From positions 1,876,001 through 1,940,000 of the forward strand of contig NZ_CP084930.1 of NCBI RefSeq assembly GCF_023822065.1: DNA of 64,000 bases, given 5' to 3'. This document shows positions 45,486 through 55,034 of the stretch, piece by piece. This DNA is from Sphingomonas morindae (GTDB taxonomy: Bacteria > Pseudomonadota > Alphaproteobacteria > Sphingomonadales > Sphingomonadaceae). The stretch's first letter is position 1. Each line of letters starts with the position of its first letter. A program made the translations under genes and the position numbers. The notes under the pieces are model-generated. The model made no database searches and was not told where the DNA came from. It saw only the letters and a list, made by a program, of their open reading frames with translations.

Positions 45486-46410
45486 ACGCAATAGGCGATC
45501 TGCCGGCTTTCACGATCTTGCGTCTGACCCGCGCCATGCTGAGTAGCCGACGTAACGCAGGATTGTCATTCTTCTGCGACCACACGGCGCTGAACGGCAA
45601 CTGCTCGCCTGCAATCGGTCGATAAACGAGCCCTGAGAAGTAGGTCGATGTCGTCGCTTCGCTGGTGAGCGTGAGCCCGCGCCCGATCGCCACCAACGAT
45701 AGTAGGTTGTCGCGCCCGACATTTTGCCTGTCGATCTCCGGATATCGTCCCAGATCGGAAATGCGGGTGATCAGGAAGTCGTGGATCTCGCGGCCTGGTG
45801 CCTGCTCACTTATAATGAAAGTCTCCCCAACCAATTGCGGCCAGGTGAGCGACGGATACATGGCGAGGTGGTGGTTCGTCGGCAGCACAGCGAAAATTTG
45901 TTCAGACCATAGATGCATGGTCTCACATCCGGCTTGCTGCGAGGTCCCAGCGACGAAGGCAACGTCGAGTTGGTGTAGACGCACAGCCGCGATGTGTTCG
46001 GTCGGATGGCCATCGCTAAAAGCGACATGCACACCTGTCCTGTCCGCGTCGAAGGCTTGAAACAATTCGCAAAGAAAACCTGAGGCAAGGGAGGAGAAGA
46101 TGCCGACACGAATGCGCCCACTCTCGCTTCGTCCGATTGCGCTGACGTCTTCAACACCATCGCCGAGGTGTTTCATCGCCGCACGAGCCTGGGGAAGGAA
46201 TTTCTGGCCTGCCAGAGTGAGATGAACCCCGCCATTGTGACGCCGGAAGAGCGATGCACCCAACTGATCTTCCAAATCTCGGATGCGGCGGCTGACCGAT
46301 GACTCTTGCACGGCGAGCGCCAGACTGGCCTTTCGAAAGCTTCCGTATTCGGCAGCCGCGAGAAAATAACGAAGATGGCGAAGCTCTATATTTGTAGGGA
46401 GCTTTGCCAT
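45430..46410 (-). CDS. LysR-family transcriptional regulator
   Basis: A 326-residue LysR-type regulator. Helix-turn-helix: SFRKASLALAVQESSVSRRI (residues about 24-43); RIRDLEDQLGASLFRRHNGG follows. The effector domain includes SGRIRVGIFSSLASGFLCEL and GRGLTLTSEATTS. A regulator in this convergent position after DUF2274 is common on these ICEs. Base composition is a little less GC-rich than the trb genes, and the gap upstream (46411-46594) is AT-rich and probably carries its promoter. Target genes are unknown. Confidence 0.92.
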   Translation of the reverse strand: MAKLPTNIELRHLRYFLAAAEYGSFRKASLALAVQESSVSRRIRDLEDQLGASLFRRHNGGVHLTLAGQKFLPQARAAMKHLGDGVEDVSAIGRSESGRIRVGIFSSLASGFLCELFQAFDADRTGVHVAFSDGHPTEHIAAVRLHQLDVAFVAGTSQQAGCETMHLWSEQIFAVLPTNHHLAMYPSLTWPQLVGETFIISEQAPGREIHDFLITRISDLGRYPEIDRQNVGRDNLLSLVAIGRGLTLTSEATTSTYFSGLVYRPIAGEQLPFSAVWSQKNDNPALRRLLSMARVRRKIVKAGRSPIASTVSALSGELSQTLDPSP

Positions 46411-46594
46411 ACGCGCTCACGTCGGCATGTTTGCTTTCCGCCTGCCGGCCACACCGAATTTCTGAAAAAGAACTTAGCTTCGTGACAAGGATAAGATGCG
46501 AACAATAATCCAATTGAATTGATGGCATAATCGATAATGGAACTCGCCCATAGGCTATATTCACCGGTGCAAGCTTGGGATGGGAACATCGGTC

Positions 46595-47521
46595 TTATCG
46601 GCCAAGCACAAGCGATGCGACGAGCGGCACCGTAACGATACCGATCATCGTCGAAAGCACGATCCCCGCGGACGTCTGGTCGGCATCGTCAGTGTAGCGC
46701 TGCGCCAGGACGAAGTTGCTGCCGGCGGAAGGCAAGGCGGCCATCAGCGCGCCCGCGCTCGACCAGAACGGGTCCATTCCCAAGCCCAATGCCAGCACGC
46801 ACCAGACCGTCGCTGGATAGAGCGCGAGCTTGACGCCGGCGATGACCACCGCGACCCAGACGAGCGTCCGGTCGATGCGCAGAACGGCAAGCGTGCCTCC
46901 AACCGCGAAAAGCGCGGTCGGCGCGGCCGATGCACCCAGAAGGGCGAGGAAGTCGTCCAAGGCCTTCGGCAGCGGCAATCGGGCCGCGGCCATCCCGGTG
47001 CCGAGAAGAATCGAGACGATGACCGGATTGCCGATCGTGCTCCTGGCGAGGAGCGTCCCGAGGCGGCGGTCGCCGGCTCCCGCTATCAGGACCGCGCCGA
47101 TCGACATCACGATCATCACCTCGGACACGATCGCCATCGCGAGCGGGCCCGTGCCGCGCGTCCCGAGAAAGGCGACGACGATCGGCGGTCCGAGAAAGCC
47201 GAGATTGCCGACGCTCGCGGTGGTGGCGCGGGCGCTCGCGCGTGCCGCTCCGACCCGTCGGGCTTTGCGGAACACGGCGAAGGTGAGCGCGAACACGAGA
47301 CACCCGCTTGCGAGATAGCCGATGAAGAAGGCCGGCTCGAACAGGGCGGCGAGCGGTTCGCGCGCGATCAGGTGTAGCACCAGGGCAGGAAGGGCGAAGC
47401 GGAACGAGAAGCCGCCGAGGACGTCGAGCGCCGAGGGCGGAGTCACCCCGGCGGCGGTCGCCATCCACCCCACCGCGACCATGCCGAAGATCGGCAGGCA
47501 GAGGAGCAGGAAGTCGCTCAC
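46595..47521 (-). CDS. AEC-family (auxin efflux carrier/malate permease type) transporter
   Basis: A 308-residue membrane transporter with about ten helices, of the auxin efflux carrier family that includes bacterial malonate/malate permeases. It begins [20 protein letters not shown]; the mid-protein crossing motif is [18 protein letters not shown], and the second half has [20 protein letters not shown]. The GTG start at 47521 overlaps the stop of the dehydrogenase gene, so both are coupled. Likely carries an organic acid handled by the neighbouring dehydrogenase and tartrate-type dehydratase. Confidence 0.9.
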   Translation of the reverse strand: MSDFLLLCLPIFGMVAVGWMATAAGVTPPSALDVLGGFSFRFALPALVLHLIAREPLAALFEPAFFIGYLASGCLVFALTFAVFRKARRVGAARASARATTASVGNLGFLGPPIVVAFLGTRGTGPLAMAIVSEVMIVMSIGAVLIAGAGDRRLGTLLARSTIGNPVIVSILLGTGMAAARLPLPKALDDFLALLGASAAPTALFAVGGTLAVLRIDRTLVWVAVVIAGVKLALYPATVWCVLALGLGMDPFWSSAGALMAALPSAGSNFVLAQRYTDDADQTSAGIVLSTMIGIVTVPLVASLVLGR

Positions 47522-48408
47522 GACGCAATCGCCGTCCGCTCCTCGATCGCCCGAACGACGGCGACCATGTCGTCTTCGCCCAACCCCAGCGCCTCCGTCT
47601 CGCCGTAGAGCGCGAGGCAGACGTTCATCAGCGGCGAGGCGATGGCGGCGTCGCGGGCGGCCTCGACCACGAGGCGGCTGTTCTTCAGGACATCGGAGAT
47701 TCCGGCCTGGCGCGCGAAATCCCGGTGCATCAGCTTCGGCGCCTTGATGCGCGAGACGTCGCTGGCCATCGGCCCGGCGTCGAGGATGGCGACGAAGTGC
47801 TCCGGGTCGAGGCCATGCCGCGCGGCGAAGTGCGCCGCTTCCGCGAGGCCGGTGACGAGGGTGATCAGGAAGACGTTGACGGCAAGCTTCATCCGGAGAG
47901 CGCCGGGCACGGCGCCGCATTCGAAGATTTGCCGGCACAGTGGTGCGAGCAGAAGGCGGACCACGGCGAGATCGTCGGCATCCCCTGCCAGCAGGCCGAC
48001 GAGTTGCCCGGCCTCGGCCGGCTTGCGCGAGCCTGAGACGGGTGCTTCCACGTACCGCCCGCCGACGGCGCGGATGTCCGCGGCGAGATCGCGCGAGTAG
48101 CCGGGCGGCATCGTGCCCATGGCCACGACCCGGCGGCCGGTAACCCGACCGGAAAAGTCGGCGGTGCCGCGACCGAGGACGGCGTCCGTCGCGGCCTCGT
48201 CCGCAAGCATCAGGATGACGGTGTCGCACCGGTCGAGGACATGGGCGGCAGCGTCGGCGACGAGCGCTCCGGCTCGCGCCAAAGGTTCGCATCGCGCCGC
48301 CGACCGGTTCCACACGACGAGCGGGATGCCGGACCGGATCAGGTTGAGTGCCATCGGCGCGCCCATGGTGCCGAGACCGATGAAGCCGATCGCCTGCGAT
48401 GTCGCCAT
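47518..48408 (-). CDS. NAD(P)-dependent beta-hydroxyacid dehydrogenase (3-HIBADH family)
   Basis: A 296-residue dehydrogenase of the 3-hydroxyisobutyrate/tartronate-semialdehyde reductase family. The Rossmann motif [16 protein letters not shown] is at residues 8-23, the substrate loop is [15 protein letters not shown] near 120-134, and the catalytic Lys is in [10 protein letters not shown] near 173. The start has AGGAGCTTTCCC upstream. Tartronate-semialdehyde or a related hydroxyacid is a plausible substrate given the nearby tartrate-type enzyme, but this is inference. Divergent from the LysR gene at 48501. Confidence 0.92.
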   Translation of the reverse strand: MATSQAIGFIGLGTMGAPMALNLIRSGIPLVVWNRSAARCEPLARAGALVADAAAHVLDRCDTVILMLADEAATDAVLGRGTADFSGRVTGRRVVAMGTMPPGYSRDLAADIRAVGGRYVEAPVSGSRKPAEAGQLVGLLAGDADDLAVVRLLLAPLCRQIFECGAVPGALRMKLAVNVFLITLVTGLAEAAHFAARHGLDPEHFVAILDAGPMASDVSRIKAPKLMHRDFARQAGISDVLKNSRLVVEAARDAAIASPLMNVCLALYGETEALGLGEDDMVAVVRAIEERTAIAS

Positions 48409-48500
48409 GGGAAAGCTCCTGCTGTCCGGGCGAGCCTATCCATCAAGCGCGCTTTCGAATATCGCATATGTCGGAAATCACGCTTTAGGAAATCGGATAC

Positions 48501-49415
48501 ATGCGACCGAGCTTCGATCTCGAAGGGCTGCGCGCCATGGTCGTAGGCATCGACCTCGGCAGCTTCGCACGCGCGGCCGTTCAGCTCGGCCGGTCGCAAT
48601 CGGCGGTCAGTATGCAGTTGAAGCGCCTGGAAGAGCAGGCGGGCCATCCTCTTTTCCAGCGTAGCGGGCGCGGGCTGGTCCCGACCGAAGCGGGCGAAGC
48701 TCTTCTCGCCTACGCGCGTCGGCTCGTGACCCTGCACGACGAAGCCGGAGCGGCGCTCGGTGCTGCCAAGCCGCCCCCGACCATCCGGCTGGGCTTACCA
48801 CAGGACTTCTTCGAGGATGTCATGCCCGATGCCCTCGCGGCATTCTCGCAGATCCGCCCGAACACGCATGTGGCTGTTCGGGCGGGCCGCAACTACGCCC
48901 TGGAGGAAGAGGTCAAGGCCGGACGGCTCGATGTTGCGCTCGCTTTCGCTGAACCGGGCCGTGCCGCAACCGGGGAACTCCTGGCCGTCTTGCCGATGCA
49001 CTGGTTTGGCCACGAGGACGCTATCGAGCTGCTTCGCGCGGACCTCGGCGGGCTACCGCTCGTCCTGTTCGATCATCCTTGTCTGTTCCGGCAAGCCGCA
49101 CTGAAGTCCCTGGATGACGCCAGGATCTCGTGGCGGTTGTCGCTCACAACCCCCAGCCTGCCCGGTGTCTGGGCGGCGCTTCGGTTTGGCCTCGGCGTCA
49201 CCGTTCGCACCGCCCACGCTGTACCGACAGAGATGCCCAGGCTGGATGGTCTCCTGCCACGCCTGCCTACGCTCGAGTTGCGGATGTTGGTACAGGCCAA
49301 GCCCTCCGGCACAGCGGGAGATCTGATCGACATCTTGAAGACCGCCGCTGGACGGCGACTCGCTGACATTGCCACCGCTCCGGCCGAGCGTCATGCGTCC
49401 TCGCGCACATGCTGA
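48501..49415 (+). CDS. LysR-family transcriptional regulator
   Basis: A 304-residue LysR-type regulator. HTH: SFARAAVQLGRSQSAVSMQL (residues about 21-40), then RLEEQAGHPLFQRSGRGLVP. The effector domain is divergent (LGLPQDFFEDVMPDALAAFS, GVWAALRFGLGVTVRTAHAV). It is divergent from the dehydrogenase/AEC operon, with an AT-rich interval containing a partial dyad (ATAT-CGC-ATAT near 48461-48471). It overlaps the convergent dehydratase gene by 25 bases. Probably controls the organic-acid genes. Confidence 0.9.
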   Translation: MRPSFDLEGLRAMVVGIDLGSFARAAVQLGRSQSAVSMQLKRLEEQAGHPLFQRSGRGLVPTEAGEALLAYARRLVTLHDEAGAALGAAKPPPTIRLGLPQDFFEDVMPDALAAFSQIRPNTHVAVRAGRNYALEEEVKAGRLDVALAFAEPGRAATGELLAVLPMHWFGHEDAIELLRADLGGLPLVLFDHPCLFRQAALKSLDDARISWRLSLTTPSLPGVWAALRFGLGVTVRTAHAVPTEMPRLDGLLPRLPTLELRMLVQAKPSGTAGDLIDILKTAAGRRLADIATAPAERHASSRTC

Positions 49416-50554
49416 AATTCCTGCCACGCCTCGGCGTGCATCTCGAAACCGATGCCGGCCGCCTCGGGCAATCCGACGAGGCCATCGACGATCCCCATAC
49501 CGGGCGACGTGCCGCGGAAGGGCTTGAACGCGAATGGGTTGATCTCCGCCCCGCCAAGACCGAGAGCTGCCGCGACATGCAAGCCGAACAGATGGCCGCC
49601 ATGCGGCCAGAAGGCGGATCGCGGCCATCCACGCCCCGTCAAGTCTGCAACGATGTCGATGTAGTGCGTCAAGCCATAGCAATGCACGGGATCGAACAGC
49701 AGGATGTCCCGCTCTCCCCTCAGACCGCCGTAGGTGTCGAGCAGTCTCGCCTCGGCCTTTGAGAACAAAGCTTCGCCCGCCGCGATCGGCCCCGGGTAGG
49801 TCGACGACACATGCGATAGGGTCTCGAAGTCCAGCGGGTCGCAAACATCCTCGAACCACCACAGGTCGAGCGGTGCAAGAGCCTGTGCGGCTTGGATTGC
49901 GCCTTCCGAGCCGTAGGAGTTCATCGCATCAACTGCAAGGAACGACGGACTCGCCAGCTGCGCTGCTGCAGCCTCGATGCGTCGCAGATCGTGTGCAAGG
50001 TTCGCATTACCGATCTTGATCTTGGCATGCATGAAGCCGAGATCTCTGAATTGACGGATTTCGTCTGAAAGGCGAGCCAGATCGTTATGCGGATACTGAT
50101 ACCCGCCGCCGGCGTATACGCGCACGCGTGAAGGATGCGGAGCTCGGCCAAGCCGCGCCGAGAGGTATCGGTGCAGCGGTTGATCCGCGATCTTCGCGGC
50201 GGCATCCCAGATCGCCATATCGAGCGTGCCCACGGCCACGCAGCGCTCGCCATGACCCCCGGGCTTCTCTCCCCGCATCATCGCCGACCACGCCCGCATG
50301 GGATCCAGGTCCCCGTCGGGGTCGCCGGCAAGCGTTTCGGCAGCGATGAGACGCGGGGCGAAACGCTCTCGAATCAGGCCACCTTGGCCGAACCGTCCCA
50401 CCGAAGCGAAGCCGTACCCGACAACGGGCCGACCGCCTCGCAGGACGTTGGTCGTGACGGCGACCAGACTGGTGGTGAGCCCACCTGATGGAATAGCCGG
50501 ATCGGCGTAGCGGGAAACGGTGATCGTGTGCTCCCGGACATCGACGACGCGCAT
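49391..50554 (-). CDS. Enolase-superfamily acid-sugar dehydratase, D(-)-tartrate dehydratase type
   Basis: A 387-residue enolase-superfamily enzyme. The N-terminal capping domain carries strong D-tartrate dehydratase traits: TTSLVAV, VVGYGF, GQGGLIRERFAPRL, GEKPGGHGERCVAVGTLDMA. In the barrel are the Lys pair KIK (178-180), metal ligands Asp209, Glu235 and Glu261, and the His base in WPHGGH near 318. Expected reaction: dehydration of D(-)-tartrate or a close hydroxyacid to oxaloacetate or an analogue. The start at 50554 has AAGGA upstream. With the AEC carrier and the beta-hydroxyacid dehydrogenase it suggests an organic-acid catabolic locus. Exact substrate is inferred from resemblance. Confidence 0.88.
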   Translation of the reverse strand: MRVVDVREHTITVSRYADPAIPSGGLTTSLVAVTTNVLRGGRPVVGYGFASVGRFGQGGLIRERFAPRLIAAETLAGDPDGDLDPMRAWSAMMRGEKPGGHGERCVAVGTLDMAIWDAAAKIADQPLHRYLSARLGRAPHPSRVRVYAGGGYQYPHNDLARLSDEIRQFRDLGFMHAKIKIGNANLAHDLRRIEAAAAQLASPSFLAVDAMNSYGSEGAIQAAQALAPLDLWWFEDVCDPLDFETLSHVSSTYPGPIAAGEALFSKAEARLLDTYGGLRGERDILLFDPVHCYGLTHYIDIVADLTGRGWPRSAFWPHGGHLFGLHVAAALGLGGAEINPFAFKPFRGTSPGMGIVDGLVGLPEAAGIGFEMHAEAWQEFQHVREDA

Positions 50555-50654
50555 GTTTCGATCCTTCTTCCGGAGCGCCGCTCCCTCATCAAGTGGGGCA
50601 TGACGACGAAAACGGCTGATGTAGTCGTCTCCGCGTGCCTGCCCTCCTGAGCGA

Positions 50655-51110
50655 TCACCTGTTCGCGGGCACGACCACGACAGGGACCGCCGCTTGCTCG
50701 AGCAGCATATGGCAGATGGAGCGTTCGGTGATCTTACCGAGCCATGATAAATGACGATGCCCGATGATGATCGCGTCGCATCCGTGGGTAGCGGTCGCGT
50801 GCAGGATTGCGGCGACTGGCATGCCCTCGGCAACCGAGCCGTCGGCATCAATCCCGACCGAACGCAACTCCGCTACCTGCCGTCGCACAAGATCGTCCGC
50901 GCTCTCGCTCTCCAGGGCGGCAGCGGGATAGTCGATCTCGTCCGCGCGGCTCGGTCGTTCGCCATCGGGCTCTTCGATGAAATAGGCCGGGTCGATGGCA
51001 CAGAAGATATGCAGCGCGGCACCGCATGACTTCGCAAGATCAGCGGCGAGGGCGGCCACGTTCCCCGTCAAGACGGACCCATCGATGCCGACGAGCATCC
51101 TACCGAACAT
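50655..51110 (-). CDS. Universal stress protein family protein
   Basis: A 151-residue single UspA domain. It starts MFGRMLVGIDGSVLTGNVAA. The ATP-binding type motif is IIIGHRHLSWLGKITERS near 115-132, followed by MLLEQAAVPVVVVPANR. It overlaps the preceding unknown gene by 11 bases and ends the efflux operon. The canonical G-x2-G-x9-G(S/T) is altered (GHRHLSWLG), so nucleotide binding is uncertain. A role in the stress response of the efflux operon is inferred from position. Confidence 0.88.
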   Translation of the reverse strand: MFGRMLVGIDGSVLTGNVAALAADLAKSCGAALHIFCAIDPAYFIEEPDGERPSRADEIDYPAAALESESADDLVRRQVAELRSVGIDADGSVAEGMPVAAILHATATHGCDAIIIGHRHLSWLGKITERSICHMLLEQAAVPVVVVPANR

Positions 51111-51573
51111 GACCGGCCTTCATTCCCCGCTCGGTCCCATTCGGCGCGGACCCATCCGTTTCCTCGTTCCGGCCGAACAGCAGCTCCCAACCGCGATTGA
51201 CGGCCTCATCCTTGGTCGCGCACGCCTTGATCGGCACGCCGAACGCCCTTTGCGCGCCGAGCGACTGCGCCCGAAGGGCCGCTCGCTTTCCTTCGTCGGC
51301 TTCGACCCATATGACCGCCGTACATAGAGTCGATAGCCGCGCCTTATTGGCCTTCATCCAGATGCCGCGCAGCTTGAAATCCTCATGCTCCTCTGTGTGC
51401 TGCGCTTGGGAATAGAGCAGCACGAAGGCGGTCGAGCCCGAGATGAGCTGCTCCATCTCGCGTATCCAGTCCGCCCCGTAGCCAGGGCGGACGGCGCCGG
51501 GGCGGACCTCGACGATCGGAAATCGCGTGACGTCGTGGATCCGGAACTGGCGTACGTCGGGAACGTCGATCAT
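51100..51573 (-). CDS. Unknown protein in the efflux operon, 157 aa
   Basis: I do not recognise this family. The protein is soluble: MIDVPDVRQFRIHDVTRFPI, an Arg/Gly loop (VEVRPGAVRPGYGADWIREM), a strand region SGSTAFVLLYSQAQHTEEHE, KLRGIWMKANKARL and TAVIWVEADEGKRAALRAQS. The hydrophobic strand followed by a charged helix recalls a STAS-like or response-regulator-like alpha/beta fold, but no catalytic motif is visible. It overlaps the outer-membrane factor gene (ATGA) and the universal stress gene, so it is firmly part of the operon. Confidence 0.75.
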   Translation of the reverse strand: MIDVPDVRQFRIHDVTRFPIVEVRPGAVRPGYGADWIREMEQLISGSTAFVLLYSQAQHTEEHEDFKLRGIWMKANKARLSTLCTAVIWVEADEGKRAALRAQSLGAQRAFGVPIKACATKDEAVNRGWELLFGRNEETDGSAPNGTERGMKAGHVR

Positions 51574-53135
51574 GATCCTGTGCCTTTGCTATTGCTCGTG
51601 TTGCCGGGCAGCCGGGTGTCCGGGAATGTGGTTTCCCAGCCGCCGCCGAGCGCCTTCAGGAGCGCGATCAGATTGCCGGCAGCCTGGCCGCTGCTCGTTG
51701 CCAGACCGCTTTCCGCCTCCAGCAGGGCTCGTTGAATCGTGAGGACGTTGAGGAAGTCGGTCGCGCCCTCGGTATAGCGACGCTGGGCGACAGCGAGAGC
51801 AATCCGGTTCTGGCGGACCGCTTCGGCGAGTCGATCACGCCGCCGCTGTTCGGCGTCATAAGCGGTGAAGGCGTCGTCGATCTCGTACCATGCCTTGAGC
51901 ACGGTCTGCTGAAACAGAATCGCGGCTTCCTGTTGCTCGGCGGTGCGGAGCGCCAGCGTGCCCTTAAGCCTACCCCCCTCGAAGAAGGGCAGCGAGATGG
52001 ACGGACCGACGACGAACTGGTGCGACGCCCAGCTCCCGAGGTTGGAGAGCGCCAGCGACTGCGTGCCGAAGCTGCCGGTCAGCGAGATGCTCGGGAAGAA
52101 ATCGGCCTTGGCGACGCCGATCGAGGCGGTCGCACGATGCAGCTCGGCCTCGGCACGCCGGATATCGGGTCGCCGCCGCGCGAGGTCCGATGGCAGACCG
52201 ACGGGAACGCGAGCCGGCAAGATGGGCATATCGCTCGCTTTCGCCAACTCGCCGGCAAGGGCGCCGGGCTGCTCCGCCAACAGGAGGCCGAGCGCGTTCA
52301 TCAGGGCGTCGCGCCGCGCTTCGAGCGTCGGCACCTGCGCGTCGACGGTCGCGACCTGTGCCTCGGCATCGGCGACGTCCAGGTTGGTGGTGACGCCCTG
52401 AATCAACCGCAATCGGGTCAGCTTGACGCTGTCGCGGGCGACATCGCGATTATGCCGGGTGATCGCCAGTAGTGTCTGGGTTGCCCGCAAGTCGATATAG
52501 TCGCGTGCCAATTCCGCCTGTGCGGAAAGCAGCAGGGCGCGCCGATCCTCGAGCGACTCCTGAAGGCTCGCGTCAGCGGCTTCGATGCTGCGCCGCGTTC
52601 GGCCCCAGAGATCCAGCTCCCATGAGGCGTCGAGACCGGCCTGGAAGAGATCGTAGGGTGGCGATCCGTCCGCCCCGGGCAGGCTCGCCACACCGAACGG
52701 CGTGGTCCCGGCCGCCGACTGAGGCTGCGAGGCGGCCGGTCTGGTTCCCATCAAGGACAGGATACCATTCGAGCTGGCCCGCTCGCGGTAGTAAGAGCCG
52801 GCAGCGCCGGCGCTGGGATATTCGCGCGCGCCCGCGATGCGCCGTTGCGCCCGGCTCTGAAGCAGCCGCGCGGTCGCGGCTTTGAGGCCGAGGTTGGCCT
52901 CGGACAGTCGCCCTTCGAGCGAGGTCAGCACAGGATCGCGGAACAGCGTCCACCAGTCGGTCACGATCGGTGATGCGGCCGGCCGGCTCGGCGCGGTGGT
53001 GGTGTCGACCCGGAAGAAAGCGGTCGGCGTCGCCACCACGGGGCGCTCGAAGTCCGGCCCGACGGTGCATCCGGCGAGAAGCGCCGCCGCCGAGGCGAGC
53101 GGCGCGCAAACGCGCAGGGGAGAAGCTTTGCTCAC
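51570..53135 (-). CDS. NodT-family outer-membrane efflux lipoprotein
   Basis: A 521-residue TolC-like outer-membrane factor of the NodT family. The signal peptide ends with the lipobox LLAGC (Cys near residue 23), followed by TVGPDFERP. Two outer-membrane efflux repeats are seen: DPVLTSLEGRLSEANLGLKA, WELDLWGRTRRSIEAA, then LARRRPDIRRAEAELHRATA, SISLPFFEGGRLKGTLALRT and RYTEGATDFLNVLTIQRALL. GTG start at 53135 overlapping the adaptor gene stop. It completes a tripartite pump with the HlyD adaptor and DHA2 exporter, but the adaptor is disrupted here. Confidence 0.93.
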   Translation of the reverse strand: MSKASPLRVCAPLASAAALLAGCTVGPDFERPVVATPTAFFRVDTTTAPSRPAASPIVTDWWTLFRDPVLTSLEGRLSEANLGLKAATARLLQSRAQRRIAGAREYPSAGAAGSYYRERASSNGILSLMGTRPAASQPQSAAGTTPFGVASLPGADGSPPYDLFQAGLDASWELDLWGRTRRSIEAADASLQESLEDRRALLLSAQAELARDYIDLRATQTLLAITRHNRDVARDSVKLTRLRLIQGVTTNLDVADAEAQVATVDAQVPTLEARRDALMNALGLLLAEQPGALAGELAKASDMPILPARVPVGLPSDLARRRPDIRRAEAELHRATASIGVAKADFFPSISLTGSFGTQSLALSNLGSWASHQFVVGPSISLPFFEGGRLKGTLALRTAEQQEAAILFQQTVLKAWYEIDDAFTAYDAEQRRRDRLAEAVRQNRIALAVAQRRYTEGATDFLNVLTIQRALLEAESGLATSSGQAAGNLIALLKALGGGWETTFPDTRLPGNTSNSKGTGS

Positions 53136-54087
53136 CGCTGCACCGTCCGGCTCAGGGCTGCGCCACCCTTGGCGGTGACATCCACCGTCGGGACAACGGA
53201 CAGCCCGACATGGAGGCGCGCCGCTTCGGGCTGTCCCGGATCGATGGTGAGCTTGACGGGCAGGCGCTGCACGACCTTGGTGAAATTGCCCGTGGCGTTA
53301 TCCGGCGCGATCGGTGCCAGGGCGAGGCCCGTGACCGGGGCGAGGCTGTCGACATGCGCCTTGAGCGTCAAGCCCGGGAGGCTGTCGACGCGGATGGTGG
53401 ACGGTTGGCCGAGCCGCATGTCGGCGAGCTGGTTCTCCTGGAAGTTCGCGACGACATAGACCTTGGCCAGCGGGACGACCGCGAGAAGCGGCGTGCCCGC
53501 GGCGACGAACGCGCCGACCCGGACGGTGCGCTGGCCGACAATGCCATCGACCGGCGCGCGGATTTCACTATAGCTCAGATTGAGCTTGGCCTGATCCAAA
53601 GCGGCCTGCGCGCGCGCTCGCGCGCCGACCGCTTTGGCCCGCCCGGCCTCCAGCACACCGATCTGCTGGCGCACGGCGGCCAGCGCCGAACGGTCATGAT
53701 CGGTTGCGGCGAGCTTTTCGGCGAGCGTGCTGTCCGCCTGCTGTCGTTCTTGGGTCGTACCGGCGCCGCCCGTCGATAGGTTGCGATACCGCACCGCATT
53801 GGCCTGCGCGAAGGTGGCGGCGGCACCGTCGGCCCGTAACGTCGCTTCGGCTTGCGCGACCAGTGCGGGATGCCGTGCGATTTCCGCATCGAAATTGGCG
53901 ATGTCCGCTTCGGCGACCGTGACGTCCGCCTGCGCGCTGGCCAGAGCGGCGCGATAATCGCGATCGTCGATCCGCGCCAGGAGCTGACCGGCCGTCACCG
54001 GCTGATTGTCGTCGACTAGACCACTTTGATGTTGCGCGGACTCGCGTGATCTGATTCGACGCTGCTGTTGGAGCAGCGAGGGATGAG

Positions 54088-54441
54088 ATGGCCGCACCGT
54101 TATCGCAGGACCTGCGTCGCCGCCTGGTGCAGGCGGTTGAGGCGGGCAGTTCGGCCCGCGAGGCGGCGCGACGCTTTGCCGTGAGCGAGTCTGCGGCCAT
54201 CAAGCTGGTCCGACGGGTGCGCGAGACCGGTAGCACGGCACCGGCGCGGATCGGCGGCTACCGCAAACCGCTGCTGACCGGACACGAGGACCTGTTGCGG
54301 GAGCTGGTGGCGGCCAAGGGCACCATCACCCTGGCCGAGATCAAAGCCGGGCTCGCCGAGCGCGGCATCGAGGCGGGTTGCCTGACCACGATCTGGTCGA
54401 CGCTGCGCCGGCTCGGATTGTCGCACAAAAAAACAGCCTGA
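54088..54441 (+). CDS. IS630 transposase, ORF A (helix-turn-helix part)
   Basis: A 117-residue N-terminal part of the transposase with two helix-turn-helix units: LSQDLRRRLVQAVEAGSSAR, EAARRFAVSESAAIKLVRRV, and LAEIKAGLAERGIEAG. It ends LGLSHKKTA just after a run of seven A (54427-54433), where a minus-one shift would continue into ORF B. The full protein would be about 315 residues, normal for IS630. Confidence 0.88.
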   Translation: MAAPLSQDLRRRLVQAVEAGSSAREAARRFAVSESAAIKLVRRVRETGSTAPARIGGYRKPLLTGHEDLLRELVAAKGTITLAEIKAGLAERGIEAGCLTTIWSTLRRLGLSHKKTA

Positions 54442-55034
54442 GGGCGGCCGAGCAGGACCGGGCGGACGTGGCCGAGCATCGCCGCATGTGGCGCGTGTGG
54501 CAGCGCTTCATGGACCCGGAGCGGTTCGTGTTTCTGGACGAAACCGGCGCCAGCACGAACATGGTGCGCCGCTATGGCTGGGCGCCGCGGAGCAGGCGAC
54601 TGGTTACGGCCGCGCCGCACGGGCACTGGCGCACCACGACGTTCGTGGCAGGTCTGCGCAGCACCGGGCTGGTGGCGCCGCTGGTGCTGGACGGGCCGAT
54701 GAACGGCTCCGCATTCCTGGCCTACGTCGAGCAGTTCCTCGCACCCACACTCAGGCGCGGCGACGTGGTGGTCATGGACAACCTGGGCGCCCACAAGGTG
54801 GCGGGTGTCGCCGAAGCCATCAGGGCTGTCGGTGCCAGCGTCCTCTACCTGCCGCCCTACTCGCCCGACCTGAACCCGATCGAGCAGGCATTCTCCAAGC
54901 TCAAGACCCTGCTCCGGGCTGCCGCGGCCCGCACCAAGGAGGGACTCTGGACCACCATCGGCCAACTCCTCGAACGCTTCGGCCCAGACGAGTGCCGCAA
55001 CTACCTCGCCAACTCAGGGTATGAGTTCACGTAA
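54378..55034 (+). CDS. IS630 transposase, ORF B (DDE catalytic part)
   Basis: Overlaps ORF A in the minus-one frame. After the A-run it reads NSLRAAEQDRADVAEHRRMW. The catalytic residues are seen in FVFLDETGASTNM (Asp), VVVMDNLGAHK (Asp) and YSPDLNPIEQAFSKLK (Glu), giving the DDE triad of IS630. It is translated as part of the fusion rather than from its own start; the true translated start of this part is at the slip site near 54430. Nothing in it is broken, so the element may still be active. Confidence 0.88.
   Translation: MPDHDLVDAAPARIVAQKNSLRAAEQDRADVAEHRRMWRVWQRFMDPERFVFLDETGASTNMVRRYGWAPRSRRLVTAAPHGHWRTTTFVAGLRSTGLVAPLVLDGPMNGSAFLAYVEQFLAPTLRRGDVVVMDNLGAHKVAGVAEAIRAVGASVLYLPPYSPDLNPIEQAFSKLKTLLRAAAARTKEGLWTTIGQLLERFGPDECRNYLANSGYEFT

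Noticed and set aside
54250-54267. A third copy of the GGYRK-type DUF2285 tail inside the IS630 transposase
   Set aside because: The phrase IGGYRKPLL is in frame in the transposase and no stop follows; similarity is coincidence of codon use.
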